Source of the DNA: Oceanobacillus piezotolerans
GTDB taxonomy: Bacteria > Bacillota > Bacilli > Bacillales > Amphibacillaceae
Assembly (NCBI RefSeq): GCF_003665065.1
Contig: NZ_RCHR01000001.1
Coordinates: 434,001 to 498,000, forward strand
Direction of reading: 5' to 3'
Length of the DNA stretch: 64,000 nucleotides
A program made the position numbers and the translations under genes. The notes beneath the pieces were generated by a model. The model saw only the letters and a list, made by a program, of their open reading frames with translations. It ran no database searches and was not told the DNA's origin. Below are positions 19,314 to 28,394 of the stretch, piece after piece; positions within the stretch are counted from its first letter, which is position 1; each line of letters begins with the position of its first letter.

Positions 19314-19507
19314 AAAATATTACTGTACAGAACTGTACAGTAATATTTTTTATTGACAGTGGCACATATTTGCTTGGTTCCAAAAATTAAATCAGTTAAG
19401 TATACTCCCGGAGGAGGTATTTCTCCTGAAGTTAAATACATATCTATACCTGCCTTATAAATCCAACCATGGATTTGGCCACAGGTTAAGAAATTATTGT
19501 TTTTCAA
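19310..19507 (-). other. Short open frame downstream of thrD, doubtful gene
   Basis: A 65-codon minus-strand frame begins at a TTG overlapping the thrD stop and runs into the terminator. The product contains CGQIHGWIYKAG and SGEIPPPGVYLTD, protein-like in composition, but there is no separate ribosome site and its last 13 codons are terminator stem. It may be a degraded small protein or chance. I do not recognise a family. Confidence 0.2.
19312..19352. terminator. Bidirectional terminator between spo0A and thrD
   Basis: A 19-base arm (AAAAAATATTACTGTACAG) and its complement flank a two-base centre, with A and T runs on both sides. It can end spo0A and, on the other strand, the convergent aspartokinase transcript. 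Confidence 0.88.
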
Positions 19508-20850
19508 TCAAAAAATGAATGATACAATGCGGTAATTGCTTTGTCTAAGTCGTTAGCCTGAATCCCAAACATCATGGATACCTCTGACGAACCTTGGTTA
19601 ATCATCTCAATATTCACATTCGCTTTTACAAACGCAGATGTAGCTTTATTAGCAACACCGATCGTATTTACAAGTCCTTCACCAACAACCATAATGACTG
19701 CAATTCCACGTTGAAGACTTACTGTATCTGGATGCAATTCATTATTAATGCGATTTATAATCATTTCCTCTTTCTCAGGTGTCAAATTTCTTTCCCTAAT
19801 AATGACCGACATATTGTCTATTCCAGATGGTGCATGTTCAAAGGATATTCCTTCGTCTTCTAGAATATTTAGCAATTTACGACCAAAACCTATTTCTCTA
19901 TTCATGAGATATTTACTTACGTATAAGCTGCAAAAACCTGTATCACTTGCAATTCCAGAAACGCACTGATCATTTACTTCTCTTTCAGCAACAATGTAAG
20001 TACCTCTTGCTTCTGGATTATTTGTATTTTTAATACATACAGGTATCCTCGCCCTAATTGCTGGAATAAGTGCTTCATCATGGAAAACGGAGAATCCTGC
20101 GTAAGATAACTCCCTCATTTCTTTATAGGTTAGAGTAGTAATTTCCTTTGGATTTTCAACAATATTAGGATTAACAGTATAAACCGAGTTAACATCTGTA
20201 AAATTCTCATACAGAGAAGCCTGAACACCCGCGGCAATAATAGAACCAGTAATATCTGATCCACCCCGGGAGAAGGTAACTAACTTGCCTTCCTCAGAAT
20301 ATCCAAAAAATCCAGGTATTACAAATACACCATCTTTATCACGGAGCGTGTAAATTTTCGCTAGGCTATCTGGTAAAATTCGGGCGTTACCTGGTTCATC
20401 ACTAACAATGATACCCGCTTCTTTAGGATTTATGTAGGAAGATGAAATGCCGATATCTGACAAATACGCACTGATAATTTTTGCATTGGAATCCTCTCCA
20501 ATTGCTTTAATAGCATCCATCTTCATATTTGAGTCTACGTTCAACGCAAGTGTTTGCTTTATGGTAACTTCAATTTCTTCGATAAGTGTTTGAGAGAGAT
20601 TAAGTTCTAAAATAATCTCATTAAATCGTCCCAATACTTTAGTAAAGTACTCCTCGTATTCTTCATTACTAATATAGGCTGTCCCCATTTTGATTAGCAT
20701 ATCTGTCATTTTAAAATCATCTTTATGTCGTTTGCCAGGTGCAGAAACCACGATGAATTTCCGTTCCTGGTCTCCTTTAATAATTTCTCCTACTTTTTTT
20801 ATTTGTGTTGCATTTGCAACCGAACTACCTCCAAATTTTGCTACTTTCAT
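19504..20850 (-). CDS. thrD: Aspartate kinase, ThrD/YclM type
   Basis: Phosphorylates aspartate, the entry to lysine, threonine and methionine synthesis and to diaminopimelate/dipicolinate. It has 448 residues. The N-terminal kinase motif is KFGGSSVANATQ, the substrate loop FSRGGSDITGSI, and two ACT domains follow (NREIGFGRKLLNIL; INQGSSEVSMMFGIQA). Length and sequence fit the single-chain aspartokinase III (B. subtilis YclM) rather than DapG or LysC. It is convergent to spo0A, a place not used for this gene in B. subtilis, so it has moved. Confidence 0.9.
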   Translation of the reverse strand: MKVAKFGGSSVANATQIKKVGEIIKGDQERKFIVVSAPGKRHKDDFKMTDMLIKMGTAYISNEEYEEYFTKVLGRFNEIILELNLSQTLIEEIEVTIKQTLALNVDSNMKMDAIKAIGEDSNAKIISAYLSDIGISSSYINPKEAGIIVSDEPGNARILPDSLAKIYTLRDKDGVFVIPGFFGYSEEGKLVTFSRGGSDITGSIIAAGVQASLYENFTDVNSVYTVNPNIVENPKEITTLTYKEMRELSYAGFSVFHDEALIPAIRARIPVCIKNTNNPEARGTYIVAEREVNDQCVSGIASDTGFCSLYVSKYLMNREIGFGRKLLNILEDEGISFEHAPSGIDNMSVIIRERNLTPEKEEMIINRINNELHPDTVSLQRGIAVIMVVGEGLVNTIGVANKATSAFVKANVNIEMINQGSSEVSMMFGIQANDLDKAITALYHSFFD

Positions 20851-20907
20851 TACTGGTCCCCCATTTAAACATTATTTTTAATAATAACACAATAATTCGA
20901 TAAATCT

Positions 20908-20940
20908 AGGGGGAATTTTTTAATACTTGGCTCCCCCTTA
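20908..20940 (-). promoter_or_regulatory. Hairpin upstream of thrD
   Basis: On the minus strand an AGGGGGA arm pairs with TCCCCCT across an A/T-rich spacer of about 19 bases, some 60-90 bases before the thrD start. The 167-base leader is too short for a lysine riboswitch and I see no T-box core. The hairpin may be a leftover terminator or leader element; function unknown. Confidence 0.25.
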
Positions 20941-21001
20941 AGGCACTTCACTAATATGTAGATTACTTTAACTCTCTAATTAATTACATCTCTAAAAGTA
21001 T

Positions 21002-21029
21002 AAAAAAAGATGGTGCATTATCCATCTTT
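21002..21029 (-). terminator. Terminator after the DUF2627 gene
   Basis: On the minus strand AAAGATGG pairs with CCATCTTT around ATAATGCA and is followed by TTTTT. The stem overlaps the last codons and stop of the gene. Confidence 0.75.
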
Positions 21030-21260
21030 TTCATCTTTATTTTTAATTGCACGATAATTATTCTTACGATCCCGATAGATTACGAATCCCCCGATAAAAG
21101 CAAGTCCAAATCCAAACAAAAGCAGACCGACTAGAAACTGTACCCCTGAGTTGAGTAGAACATGATAATATTCTGCAAAGATAGCATCACGCATTAATTT
21201 AATACCATATACAGCCAATAAGCCAGGAATGAATAGTAAAAGTAAAGCAACGATTCTCAT
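21018..21260 (-). CDS. yqzF: DUF2627 small membrane protein (YqzF-like)
   Basis: An 80-residue protein with two transmembrane helices and a basic C-terminal tail (YRDRKNNYRAIKNKDEKDG). ATG at 21260 is chosen because AAGGGGA precedes it; it begins MRIVALLLLFIPGLLA and keeps the conserved GIKLMRD after the first helix. B. subtilis YqzF lies next to the bkd region as here. No function is known. Confidence 0.8.
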   Translation of the reverse strand: MRIVALLLLFIPGLLAVYGIKLMRDAIFAEYYHVLLNSGVQFLVGLLLFGFGLAFIGGFVIYRDRKNNYRAIKNKDEKDG

Positions 21261-21454
21261 TATGATTCCCCTTGTAACATCAGTCAAGTTAAGTATATCA
21301 AATTTTAAGAAAAATAGTTAGAGAAACCAACATTTAGTTATCATAAAGGGTAATGTGTTTTTTAGTATTTTTTAACTGAGACTCATAACATCTTGGCTAA
21401 ATTTTGCATAATCACGTATGATAGAGTCATGCAAGAATTTGCAGGGGGGATGGG

Positions 21455-23500
21455 ATGAAAAAAGTTCTGATTATTGGTGCAGGTAAGGGAGGAAGTATTT
21501 TATTAAAAATCTTTCTAGAAATCAAAAGCATGGAAATTATAGCAATTATTGATAAAAATGCCAATGCTCCAGGAATAGAGTTAGCAAATAACCATCAAAT
21601 TCCTACTGATTATGCATATGAGAAATGGTTGTCAAAAGCTGATATTATTATTGAAGCAACAGGTGATAAACAAGTATTAGAAGATTTGATGAAGGTAAGC
21701 CAATCTATTGTTATACCTGGCTCCATCGCTTACATTATTTCTGAATTATTTGATGAGAAAGAGTCGTTACTAGATCAATTCCAACAGTTATTAAAGAACC
21801 AAGAGCTAATATTAAGTCATATACATGATGGCATGATTATTATTAATAGCAAAGGAAATATAGAATTTGCCAATGATAGCGCATTAGAGATGTTAGGAAT
21901 AAGCAGGAATGTATTAATTGGCAAGCCGATGGACTCTATTATAAGTAATACAAATTTGTTAAATGTTCTAAAGACTAAAGAAAAAGAAATAAACCAACCA
22001 TTTCGGCTCGAGAATGGAAAAAATGTTATTACTACTCGTATACCAGTGATAAATGCTGACAATAAGTTAGTTGGAGCTTTTGCTGTCTTCAAAGACCTTA
22101 CAGAAGTAATAAAATTAGCTGAAGAGAATACCGACCTAAATGAAATAAAGACAATGTTTGAAGCTATAATTAAATCGTCGGAAGAAGCTATAAGTGTAGT
22201 TGATGAAAAGGGATTAGGCTTAATGATTAATCCTGCTTATACCCGCCTTACTGGCTTGGCCGAAAAAGAGGTCATAGGTAAACCCGCAACCACAGATATA
22301 TCTGAAGGGGAAAGTATCCATATGAAGGTGCTTGAAACAAAAAAATCCTTCCGGGGTGTTAGGATGAAAGTCGGACCTAAAAAGAAGGATGTAATAGTTA
22401 ATGTAGCACCAGTTATTGTTAAGGGCAAAGTAAAGGGAAGCATAGGTATTATTCATGATGTAACGGAAATTAAATCACTTACGAAGGAATTGAAAATAGC
22501 TCGGCAAATTATTCGAAGTTTGCAGGCCAAATACACATTTGATGATATTATCGGAACTTCACAGGAAATGACATTGGCACTTGAACAAGCTAAAGTTGGG
22601 GCCAAAACACCAGCAATTGTTTTGTTAAGGGGAGAGTCAGGTACTGGGAAGGAATTATTTGCACATGCCATCCATAATGAAAGTAACCGTAAGCATAATA
22701 AGTTTATCCGGGTCAATTGTGCAGCGATTGCTGAGTCTATTCTAGAAAGTGAATTATTTGGTTATGAAGAAGGAGCTTTTTCAGGTGCTAAGTCAGGTGG
22801 AAAAAAAGGTCTATTTGAAGAAGCAAACCATGGCAGTATTTTTCTAGATGAGATCGGGGAACTCTCTTTAAACATGCAGGCAAAGCTTCTTCGGGTATTG
22901 CAAGAAAACGAAATCATCCGAGTTGGGGGTACTTCCCCAATTATTGTTGATGTACGAATTATCGCTGCAACCAATTTAAACTTGGAGCGTGCTATCGTTA
23001 ATAAAACTTTTCGGGAGGATCTTTATTATCGCTTAAATCGTTTACCGATTTATATTCCTACGTTAAAGGAAAGACAATCTGATTTACCTGACTTGGCAAG
23101 GCATATCATACAAAAGATCAATCAAGATTATGGGAGAAATGTACAAGATATCAGTGAAGGTGCATTAGCGAAATTACAGAATTATGACTGGCCCGGAAAT
23201 GTAAGAGAACTAGAAAATATTTTGGGAAGAACAATGATTTATATGGGCAACAATGAAGAGATTATTGAAAGTCGGCACATTCCCCAATTAGAATTGAGTT
23301 CTTCAAAGCTGAAAACTGGAAAATCTGATTCATCTAAATTTCCTATCCAGTCATTACAACAAGTAATGGAGCAGTCTGAGAAGGACTATATTCAGCAAAT
23401 TTATATGTACCATGATTATAATAAAACAAAAACAGCTGAAACTTTAAAAATATCTATTCGAAACTTGTATTATAAGTTAGAAAAGTATAATCTAGAATAG
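21455..23500 (+). CDS. bkdR: Sigma-54-dependent activator of branched-chain amino acid catabolism
   Basis: An enhancer-binding protein of 681 residues. Domains in order: a Rossmann-like N-terminus (VLIIGAGKGGSIL, then VIPGSIAYIISEL) to about 105; two PAS domains (about 115-230 and 235-345); an AAA+ sigma-54 interaction domain with Walker A GESGTGKE, ESELFGYEEGAFSGA (contains the GAFTGA-equivalent GAFSGA) and GNVRELEN; and a C-terminal Fis-type helix-turn-helix. RBS GGGGGGAT precedes ATG 21455. It would activate the promoter at 23592-23610. The signal bound by the N-terminal domain and PAS domains is not evident. Confidence 0.93.
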   Translation: MKKVLIIGAGKGGSILLKIFLEIKSMEIIAIIDKNANAPGIELANNHQIPTDYAYEKWLSKADIIIEATGDKQVLEDLMKVSQSIVIPGSIAYIISELFDEKESLLDQFQQLLKNQELILSHIHDGMIIINSKGNIEFANDSALEMLGISRNVLIGKPMDSIISNTNLLNVLKTKEKEINQPFRLENGKNVITTRIPVINADNKLVGAFAVFKDLTEVIKLAEENTDLNEIKTMFEAIIKSSEEAISVVDEKGLGLMINPAYTRLTGLAEKEVIGKPATTDISEGESIHMKVLETKKSFRGVRMKVGPKKKDVIVNVAPVIVKGKVKGSIGIIHDVTEIKSLTKELKIARQIIRSLQAKYTFDDIIGTSQEMTLALEQAKVGAKTPAIVLLRGESGTGKELFAHAIHNESNRKHNKFIRVNCAAIAESILESELFGYEEGAFSGAKSGGKKGLFEEANHGSIFLDEIGELSLNMQAKLLRVLQENEIIRVGGTSPIIVDVRIIAATNLNLERAIVNKTFREDLYYRLNRLPIYIPTLKERQSDLPDLARHIIQKINQDYGRNVQDISEGALAKLQNYDWPGNVRELENILGRTMIYMGNNEEIIESRHIPQLELSSSKLKTGKSDSSKFPIQSLQQVMEQSEKDYIQQIYMYHDYNKTKTAETLKISIRNLYYKLEKYNLE

Positions 23501-23502
23501 GA

Positions 23503-23525
23503 TTGCATGCAAGTTTTTGCATGAT
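23503..23525. promoter_or_regulatory. TTGCAT motifs, candidate BkdR upstream activating site
   Basis: The palindrome TTGCATGCAA (23503-23512) and a second TTGCAT (23517-23522) lie 70-90 bases upstream of the sigma-54 promoter, the usual distance for an enhancer-binding protein. Related words (TTGCATAATC at 21404, ATGCAAGAATTTGCA at 21429-21443) occur before bkdR itself, suggesting autoregulation. Site identity is inferred. Confidence 0.45.
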
Positions 23526-23591
23526 TGAAATATATTGCAGATTAATATAATTAACTTACTAATAAATGAAGCGCTTACATTAATTGTATTG

Positions 23592-23610
23592 TTGGCATGA
23601 GTTTTGCTTG
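23592..23610 (+). promoter_or_regulatory. Sigma-54 (SigL) promoter of the bkd operon
   Basis: TTGGCATGAGTTTTGCTT has the invariant GG (23594-23595) and GC (23606-23607) separated by exactly ten bases and matches TGGCAY-N5-TTGCW throughout. It lies 50 bases before bcd and directly after the activator gene. Confidence 0.92.
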
Positions 23611-23657
23611 CTAGTTTATGGGGCTTTCTTTAAAGAACATTTAAGGGGGATAAAGAT

Positions 23658-24755
23658 ATGGAAATCTTTAAGAATATGGAAGAATATGATTATGAACAAT
23701 TGGTTTTTTGCCAGGACAAAAATTCAGGTTTAAAAGCTATTATTGCTATACATGATACAACGATTGGCCCAGCGCTAGGTGGAACTAGGATGTGGACATA
23801 TCAAACTGAAGAAGATGCCATTATTGATGCACTTAGACTTGCGAAAGGAATGACTTACAAAAACGCTGCTGCAGGATTAGACTTAGGCGGTGGTAAAACG
23901 GTAATTATTGGTAATCCAAAGACTGATAAGAATCCAGAATTATTCCGTGCGTTTGGCAGGTATATTCAGAGTCTCAATGGCAGGTATATCACAGCTGAAG
24001 ATGTTGGTACAACAGTGAAAGATATGGATATTATTCATCAAGAAACAGATTATGTGACTGGTATATCACCTGAGTTTGGATCCTCTGGAAATCCATCACC
24101 TATTACTGCATATGGTGTTTACAGGGGAATGAAAGCTGCAGCGAAGGAAGCATTTGGTGATGATTCCTTAGAGGGAAGAACGATTGCTGTACAAGGTGTA
24201 GGAAACGTTGCTTATACACTATGTGAATATCTTCATCGCGAAGGTGCTAAACTTATAGTAACAGATATCAACCAAACAGCAGTACAACGTGCGGTAGAAG
24301 CATTTGGGGCAAAAGCAGTAGACCCTAATGATATATACGATGTAGAATGTGATATTTATGCACCTTGTGCGCTAGGTGCAACTATTAATGATAATACGAT
24401 AAACAGAATAACAGCGAAGGTAATTGCTGGTTCTGCAAATAACCAATTGCAACGTTCTTCACATGGAGATATTCTTTTCGAAAAGGGAGTTGTATATGCT
24501 CCTGACTATATTATTAATGCTGGGGGAGTAATCAATGTTGCAGATGAATTATATGGTTATAATCGAGAGCGAGTTCTTAAAAAGGTTGAAATGATTTATG
24601 ATAGCGTAATGAATGTTTTTGAGATTTCTAAGAGAGATGGTATACCGACTTATTTAGCTGCAGACCGTATGGCTGAAGAGCGGATTGAATCTGTCAGAAA
24701 ATCAAGAAGACAATTTTTAAGAAATGAACATCATGTATTAAGCAGAAGAAAGTAA
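23658..24755 (+). CDS. bcd: Leucine (branched-chain amino acid) dehydrogenase
   Basis: NAD-dependent oxidative deamination of Leu, Val and Ile to the 2-oxo acids used by the Bkd complex. It has 365 residues. The active-site glycine-rich loop GGTRMW and lysine motif [21 protein letters not shown] are present; the NAD loop is [22 protein letters not shown] precedes ATG 23658. It is the first gene after the sigma-54 promoter; the ptb gene that comes first in B. subtilis is absent. Confidence 0.95.
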   Translation: MEIFKNMEEYDYEQLVFCQDKNSGLKAIIAIHDTTIGPALGGTRMWTYQTEEDAIIDALRLAKGMTYKNAAAGLDLGGGKTVIIGNPKTDKNPELFRAFGRYIQSLNGRYITAEDVGTTVKDMDIIHQETDYVTGISPEFGSSGNPSPITAYGVYRGMKAAAKEAFGDDSLEGRTIAVQGVGNVAYTLCEYLHREGAKLIVTDINQTAVQRAVEAFGAKAVDPNDIYDVECDIYAPCALGATINDNTINRITAKVIAGSANNQLQRSSHGDILFEKGVVYAPDYIINAGGVINVADELYGYNRERVLKKVEMIYDSVMNVFEISKRDGIPTYLAADRMAEERIESVRKSRRQFLRNEHHVLSRRK

Positions 24756-24766
24756 TGTGAAATCTA

Positions 24767-24800
24767 CTCTATCAGGGGGATGTTTCGCCCTCTGATAGAG
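24767..24800. terminator. Strong hairpin between bcd and lpdV
   Basis: CTCTATCAGGGGG pairs with CCCTCTGATAGAG (one mismatch and bulge) around TGTTTCG. There is no T run, so it may attenuate or stabilise the bcd mRNA end rather than terminate fully. It marks the spot where buk would sit in B. subtilis. Confidence 0.45.
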
Positions 24801-24897
24801 ATATTAACCACCTAAAGCCAAATCATCTGCAGTAATCGATCCAATAATTTTTCCATTCTTTTGTTTTAAAAAGGTACAATAAAGGAGCGTTTGATAA

Positions 24898-26322
24898 ATG
24901 ACAGAATCATTCGACTTAGTAGTTCTTGGCGGGGGAACCGGTGGGTATGTTGCAGCAATTAGAGCAGCACAACTAGGAATGAAAGTAGCCGTTGTAGAGA
25001 AAGAAGATTTAGGGGGCACATGTTTGCACAAGGGGTGTATCCCATCAAAAGCCCTTTTGCGCAGTGCAGAGATTTATAGACAAACAAAACATGCAATAGA
25101 ATATGGAATTGAAACAGATAATGTTCGTCTGAATTTCCAGAAGATTCAAGAAAGGAAAGAGAACACCATTTCTAATCTCCACCTGGGAGTACAAGGTTTA
25201 ATGAAAAAAAATAATATTGAAGTTTTCAAGGGAATTGGGCGTATTTTAGGTTCAAGTATTTTTTCTCCAATTCCTGGTACCATCTCAGTAGAATATGAAA
25301 ATGGAGAGGAGAATTCAATTCTTATACCTAAGCAGGTTATTATTGCAACTGGTTCCTCTCCTAGGACATTGCCTAATTTAGAGATTGACGGTACACAAGT
25401 GCTTCATTCGGATCATGCATTAACTATGGAGGAGCTACCTAGTTCTATCGTTATAATTGGAGCTGGAGCTATTGGCATTGAATGGGCTTCCATGCTAGCA
25501 GACTTTGGCGTTGAAGTAACTATAGTAGAATATTTGGATAGAATCTTACCTGCTGTGGATGAAGAAATTTCCAAAGAAGTGGAAAGACTACTAAAGAAAA
25601 AAGGCATAAAGTTTATGAAAGGAACAAAGGTGCTGCCAGAGTCCTTAGTTAAAGATCATTCCAATGTAAGGATAGATGTAGACAGGAATGGTGAAATAGA
25701 AACAATTTCTTCCGAGAAAATATTGGTTTCTGTAGGAAGGAAAGCAAACATAGAGAATATTGGTCTGGAAAATACAGATATTGAATTGGAAAATGGTTTT
25801 ATTCAAACAAATGAATTTTGTCAAACGAAGGAATCTCACATTTACGCTATAGGAGATGTAATAGGAGGAATGCAGCTGGCTCACGTTGCTTCTCATGAAG
25901 GGATCGTTGCAGTAGAGCATATGGCAAATGAAAATCCTACTCCATTAAATTATCTCCATATTGCCAGTTGTATCTATTCTCATCCCGAGGTTGCTAGTAT
26001 TGGTTTAACAGAACAACAAGCGTTACAGCAAGGATACAATGTGAAGGTTGGAAAATTCCCATTTAAGGCGATAGGGAAGGCATTGGTACATGGTGAGAAA
26101 GAAGGATTTGTTAAAGTGATTGGGGATAAAGAAACAGACGATATACTTGGTGTTCACATGATAGGACCGCATGTAACAGATATGATATCTGAAGCAAGTC
26201 TTGCAATGGTATTGAATGCCACACCATGGGAGATATCCCAGACAATCCATCCGCATCCGACATTGTCCGAAGTGATAGGTGAAGCTGCCTTAGCTGTTGA
26301 CGGAAAGCAAATCCACGGATAA
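24898..26322 (+). CDS. lpdV: Dihydrolipoyl dehydrogenase of the Bkd complex (E3)
   Basis: Reoxidises the dihydrolipoyl arm of BkdB, passing electrons to NAD. It has 474 residues. FAD loop VVLGGGTGGYVAAIRAAQLG, redox disulfide GGTCLHKGCIPSK, NAD loop IVIIGAGAIGIEWASML, and catalytic His-Glu pair HPHPTLSEVIGE are all present. RBS AAAGGAG precedes ATG 24898. The operon continues into bkdAA after 67 bases. Confidence 0.96.
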   Translation: MTESFDLVVLGGGTGGYVAAIRAAQLGMKVAVVEKEDLGGTCLHKGCIPSKALLRSAEIYRQTKHAIEYGIETDNVRLNFQKIQERKENTISNLHLGVQGLMKKNNIEVFKGIGRILGSSIFSPIPGTISVEYENGEENSILIPKQVIIATGSSPRTLPNLEIDGTQVLHSDHALTMEELPSSIVIIGAGAIGIEWASMLADFGVEVTIVEYLDRILPAVDEEISKEVERLLKKKGIKFMKGTKVLPESLVKDHSNVRIDVDRNGEIETISSEKILVSVGRKANIENIGLENTDIELENGFIQTNEFCQTKESHIYAIGDVIGGMQLAHVASHEGIVAVEHMANENPTPLNYLHIASCIYSHPEVASIGLTEQQALQQGYNVKVGKFPFKAIGKALVHGEKEGFVKVIGDKETDDILGVHMIGPHVTDMISEASLAMVLNATPWEISQTIHPHPTLSEVIGEAALAVDGKQIHG

Positions 26323-26389
26323 AGAGGTAAATGTGGCACAGTGAAAAAATTACTGTCCACCTATTGGATAAATAAAGGGAGGCACTTAT

Positions 26390-27376
26390 ATGAAGAATAG
26401 GCATGAAATGTTAGGTATGACAGATGAACAAGTTCTTTCTATCTACGAAATGATGCTACTCGCTAGAAGATTAGATGAACGGATGTGGCTATTAAATCGT
26501 TCGGGAAAGATTCCTTTCGTCATTTCCTGTCAAGGACAAGAAGCAGCACAAGTAGGTGCCAGCTTTGCTTTAAATAGAGAAATTGACTATATTGCTCCAT
26601 ATTATCGTGATTTAGGGGTTGTATTATCATTTGGGATGACAGCAAAAGAGTTAATGTTGTCAGCTTTTGCCAAAGCAGAGGATCCTAATTCAGGCGGTAG
26701 ACAAATGCCAGGCCATTTTGGGCAGAAGAAGAATCGTATTTTAACTGGTTCTTCACCTGTTACGACACAGGTTCCCCATGCAGTTGGTGTTGCGTTAGCT
26801 AGTAAAATGGAAAATAAAAACTTCGTATCATTTGTGACATTAGGTGAAGGATCCTCCAACCAGGGTGACTTTCATGAAGGATTAAACTTTGCTGGAGTTC
26901 ATAAACTGCCAGTGATTACCATGGTAGAGAATAATAAATATGCTATCTCCGTACCTATGGAAAAACAAATAGCAAGTGAGAATGTATCCATACGGGCGAG
27001 TAGCTATGGAATGCCAGGGGTTACTGTGGATGGAAATGATCCATTGGCAGTCTACGAGGCTGTAAAGCAGGCGAGAAATAGAGCTGTGAATGGTGAGGGT
27101 CCAACACTAATAGAAGCTGTATCTTATCGATTAACTGCTCATTCCAGCGATGATGATGACAAGTACAGAGAAAAAGATGAAGTCAATGAGGCGAAAAAGC
27201 AAGATGCTATCGTAACATTTGCAGATTATCTAAGAGATGTCAATGTCTTAAATGAAGAAATAATAGAATCCATAAATCAAAAGATCATGGAAATAGTGAA
27301 CGAAGCAACTGATTATGCAGAGTCAGCTGCATATGCAGATCCAGAACATGCATTACGTTATGTTTATGAAGAATAG
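26390..27376 (+). CDS. bkdAA: Branched-chain 2-oxo acid dehydrogenase E1 alpha
   Basis: Thiamine diphosphate-binding alpha subunit that decarboxylates branched 2-oxo acids. It has 328 residues. GRQMPGHFG is the family active-site segment; the TPP/Mg motif runs from GEGSSNQGDFHEGLNFAG to ENNKYAIS; the loop SYRLTAHSSDDD follows. RBS AGGGAGG precedes ATG 26390. Its products prime iso- and anteiso-fatty acids and enter catabolism. Confidence 0.96.
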   Translation: MKNRHEMLGMTDEQVLSIYEMMLLARRLDERMWLLNRSGKIPFVISCQGQEAAQVGASFALNREIDYIAPYYRDLGVVLSFGMTAKELMLSAFAKAEDPNSGGRQMPGHFGQKKNRILTGSSPVTTQVPHAVGVALASKMENKNFVSFVTLGEGSSNQGDFHEGLNFAGVHKLPVITMVENNKYAISVPMEKQIASENVSIRASSYGMPGVTVDGNDPLAVYEAVKQARNRAVNGEGPTLIEAVSYRLTAHSSDDDDKYREKDEVNEAKKQDAIVTFADYLRDVNVLNEEIIESINQKIMEIVNEATDYAESAAYADPEHALRYVYEE

Positions 27377-27387
27377 GGGGGAATTAA

Positions 27388-28371
27388 ATGGCAATTATGA
27401 CATATATTCAGGCAATAACATCCGCTCTGAGAGAAGAAATGCTAAGAGATGAAAAAGTATTTGTATTAGGAGAAGACGTAGGGAAGAAAGGCGGTGTTTT
27501 TCGGGCTACTGATGGCTTGTATGATGAATTTGGCGAGTACCGCGTTTTAGATACTCCATTGTCCGAGTCTGCCATAGCGGGTGTAGGAATAGGTGCCGCT
27601 ATGTATGGAATGCGTCCCGTTGCGGAGATGCAGTTTGCAGATTTCATCCTTCCTGCTGTAAACCAAATTATATCAGAAGCAGCCAAAATTCGTTATCGCT
27701 CGAACAATGATTGGAACGTTCCTATGACGATAAGAGCTCCGTATGGTGGTGGAGTTCACGGGGCACTCTATCATTCTCAATCAGTGGAAGCTATATTTGC
27801 TAATCAACCAGGGCTAAAGATTGTCATGCCTTCCACTCCATATGATGCTAAAGGACTTCTTAAAAGTGCTATACGAGATAATGATCCTGTTCTTTTCTTT
27901 GAGCATAAACGAGCCTATCGCCTATTAAAGGGAGAAGTTCCGGAAGAAGACTATACTCTACCAATTGGCAAAGCAGAGGTAAAGCGCGAAGGTGCAGATA
28001 TTACGGTAATCACATATGGTTTATGTGTTCACTTTGCCCTGCAAGCAGCAGAAAAATTGGAAAAGGAAGGAATTAGCACTCATATTCTTGATCTACGTAC
28101 GGTGTATCCGCTTGACAAAGATTCCATTATTGAAGCAGCTAAAAAGACTGGAAAAGTGTTGTTAATTACGGAAGATAATAAAGAAGGAAGCATTATTGGA
28201 GAAGTGGCTGCTATTATAGCTGAAAATTGTTTGTTTGATTTAGATGCGCCGATCAAAAGACTCGCGGGCCCTGATGTACCGGCAATGCCGTATGCACCTA
28301 CTATGGAGAAGTTTTTTATGATTAATCCGGAAAAATGTGAAAAGGCAATGCGCGATTTAGCTGAATTCTAA
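27388..28371 (+). CDS. bkdAB: Branched-chain 2-oxo acid dehydrogenase E1 beta
   Basis: Beta subunit of E1, 327 residues. Characteristic are LGEDVGKKGGVFRATDGL, EMQFADFILPAVNQI, and PYGGGVHGALYHSQS with the catalytic histidine. It follows bkdAA by 11 bases with AGGGGGGA as ribosome site, and bkdB comes 23 bases later. Confidence 0.96.
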   Translation: MAIMTYIQAITSALREEMLRDEKVFVLGEDVGKKGGVFRATDGLYDEFGEYRVLDTPLSESAIAGVGIGAAMYGMRPVAEMQFADFILPAVNQIISEAAKIRYRSNNDWNVPMTIRAPYGGGVHGALYHSQSVEAIFANQPGLKIVMPSTPYDAKGLLKSAIRDNDPVLFFEHKRAYRLLKGEVPEEDYTLPIGKAEVKREGADITVITYGLCVHFALQAAEKLEKEGISTHILDLRTVYPLDKDSIIEAAKKTGKVLLITEDNKEGSIIGEVAAIIAENCLFDLDAPIKRLAGPDVPAMPYAPTMEKFFMINPEKCEKAMRDLAEF

Positions 28372-28394
28372 ATTGGAATTGGAGGGATACTCAG

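Noticed and set aside
21394..21408. Sigma-54-like TTGGCTAAATTTTGC before bkdR
   Set aside because: GG and GC are nine bases apart instead of ten, which sigma-54 does not tolerate well.
24802..24897. Minus-strand tail reading KQKNGKIIGSITADDLALGG before a stop
   Set aside because: Protein-like but only about 30 codons outside lpdV, with no start; could be a gene remnant, not supportable.
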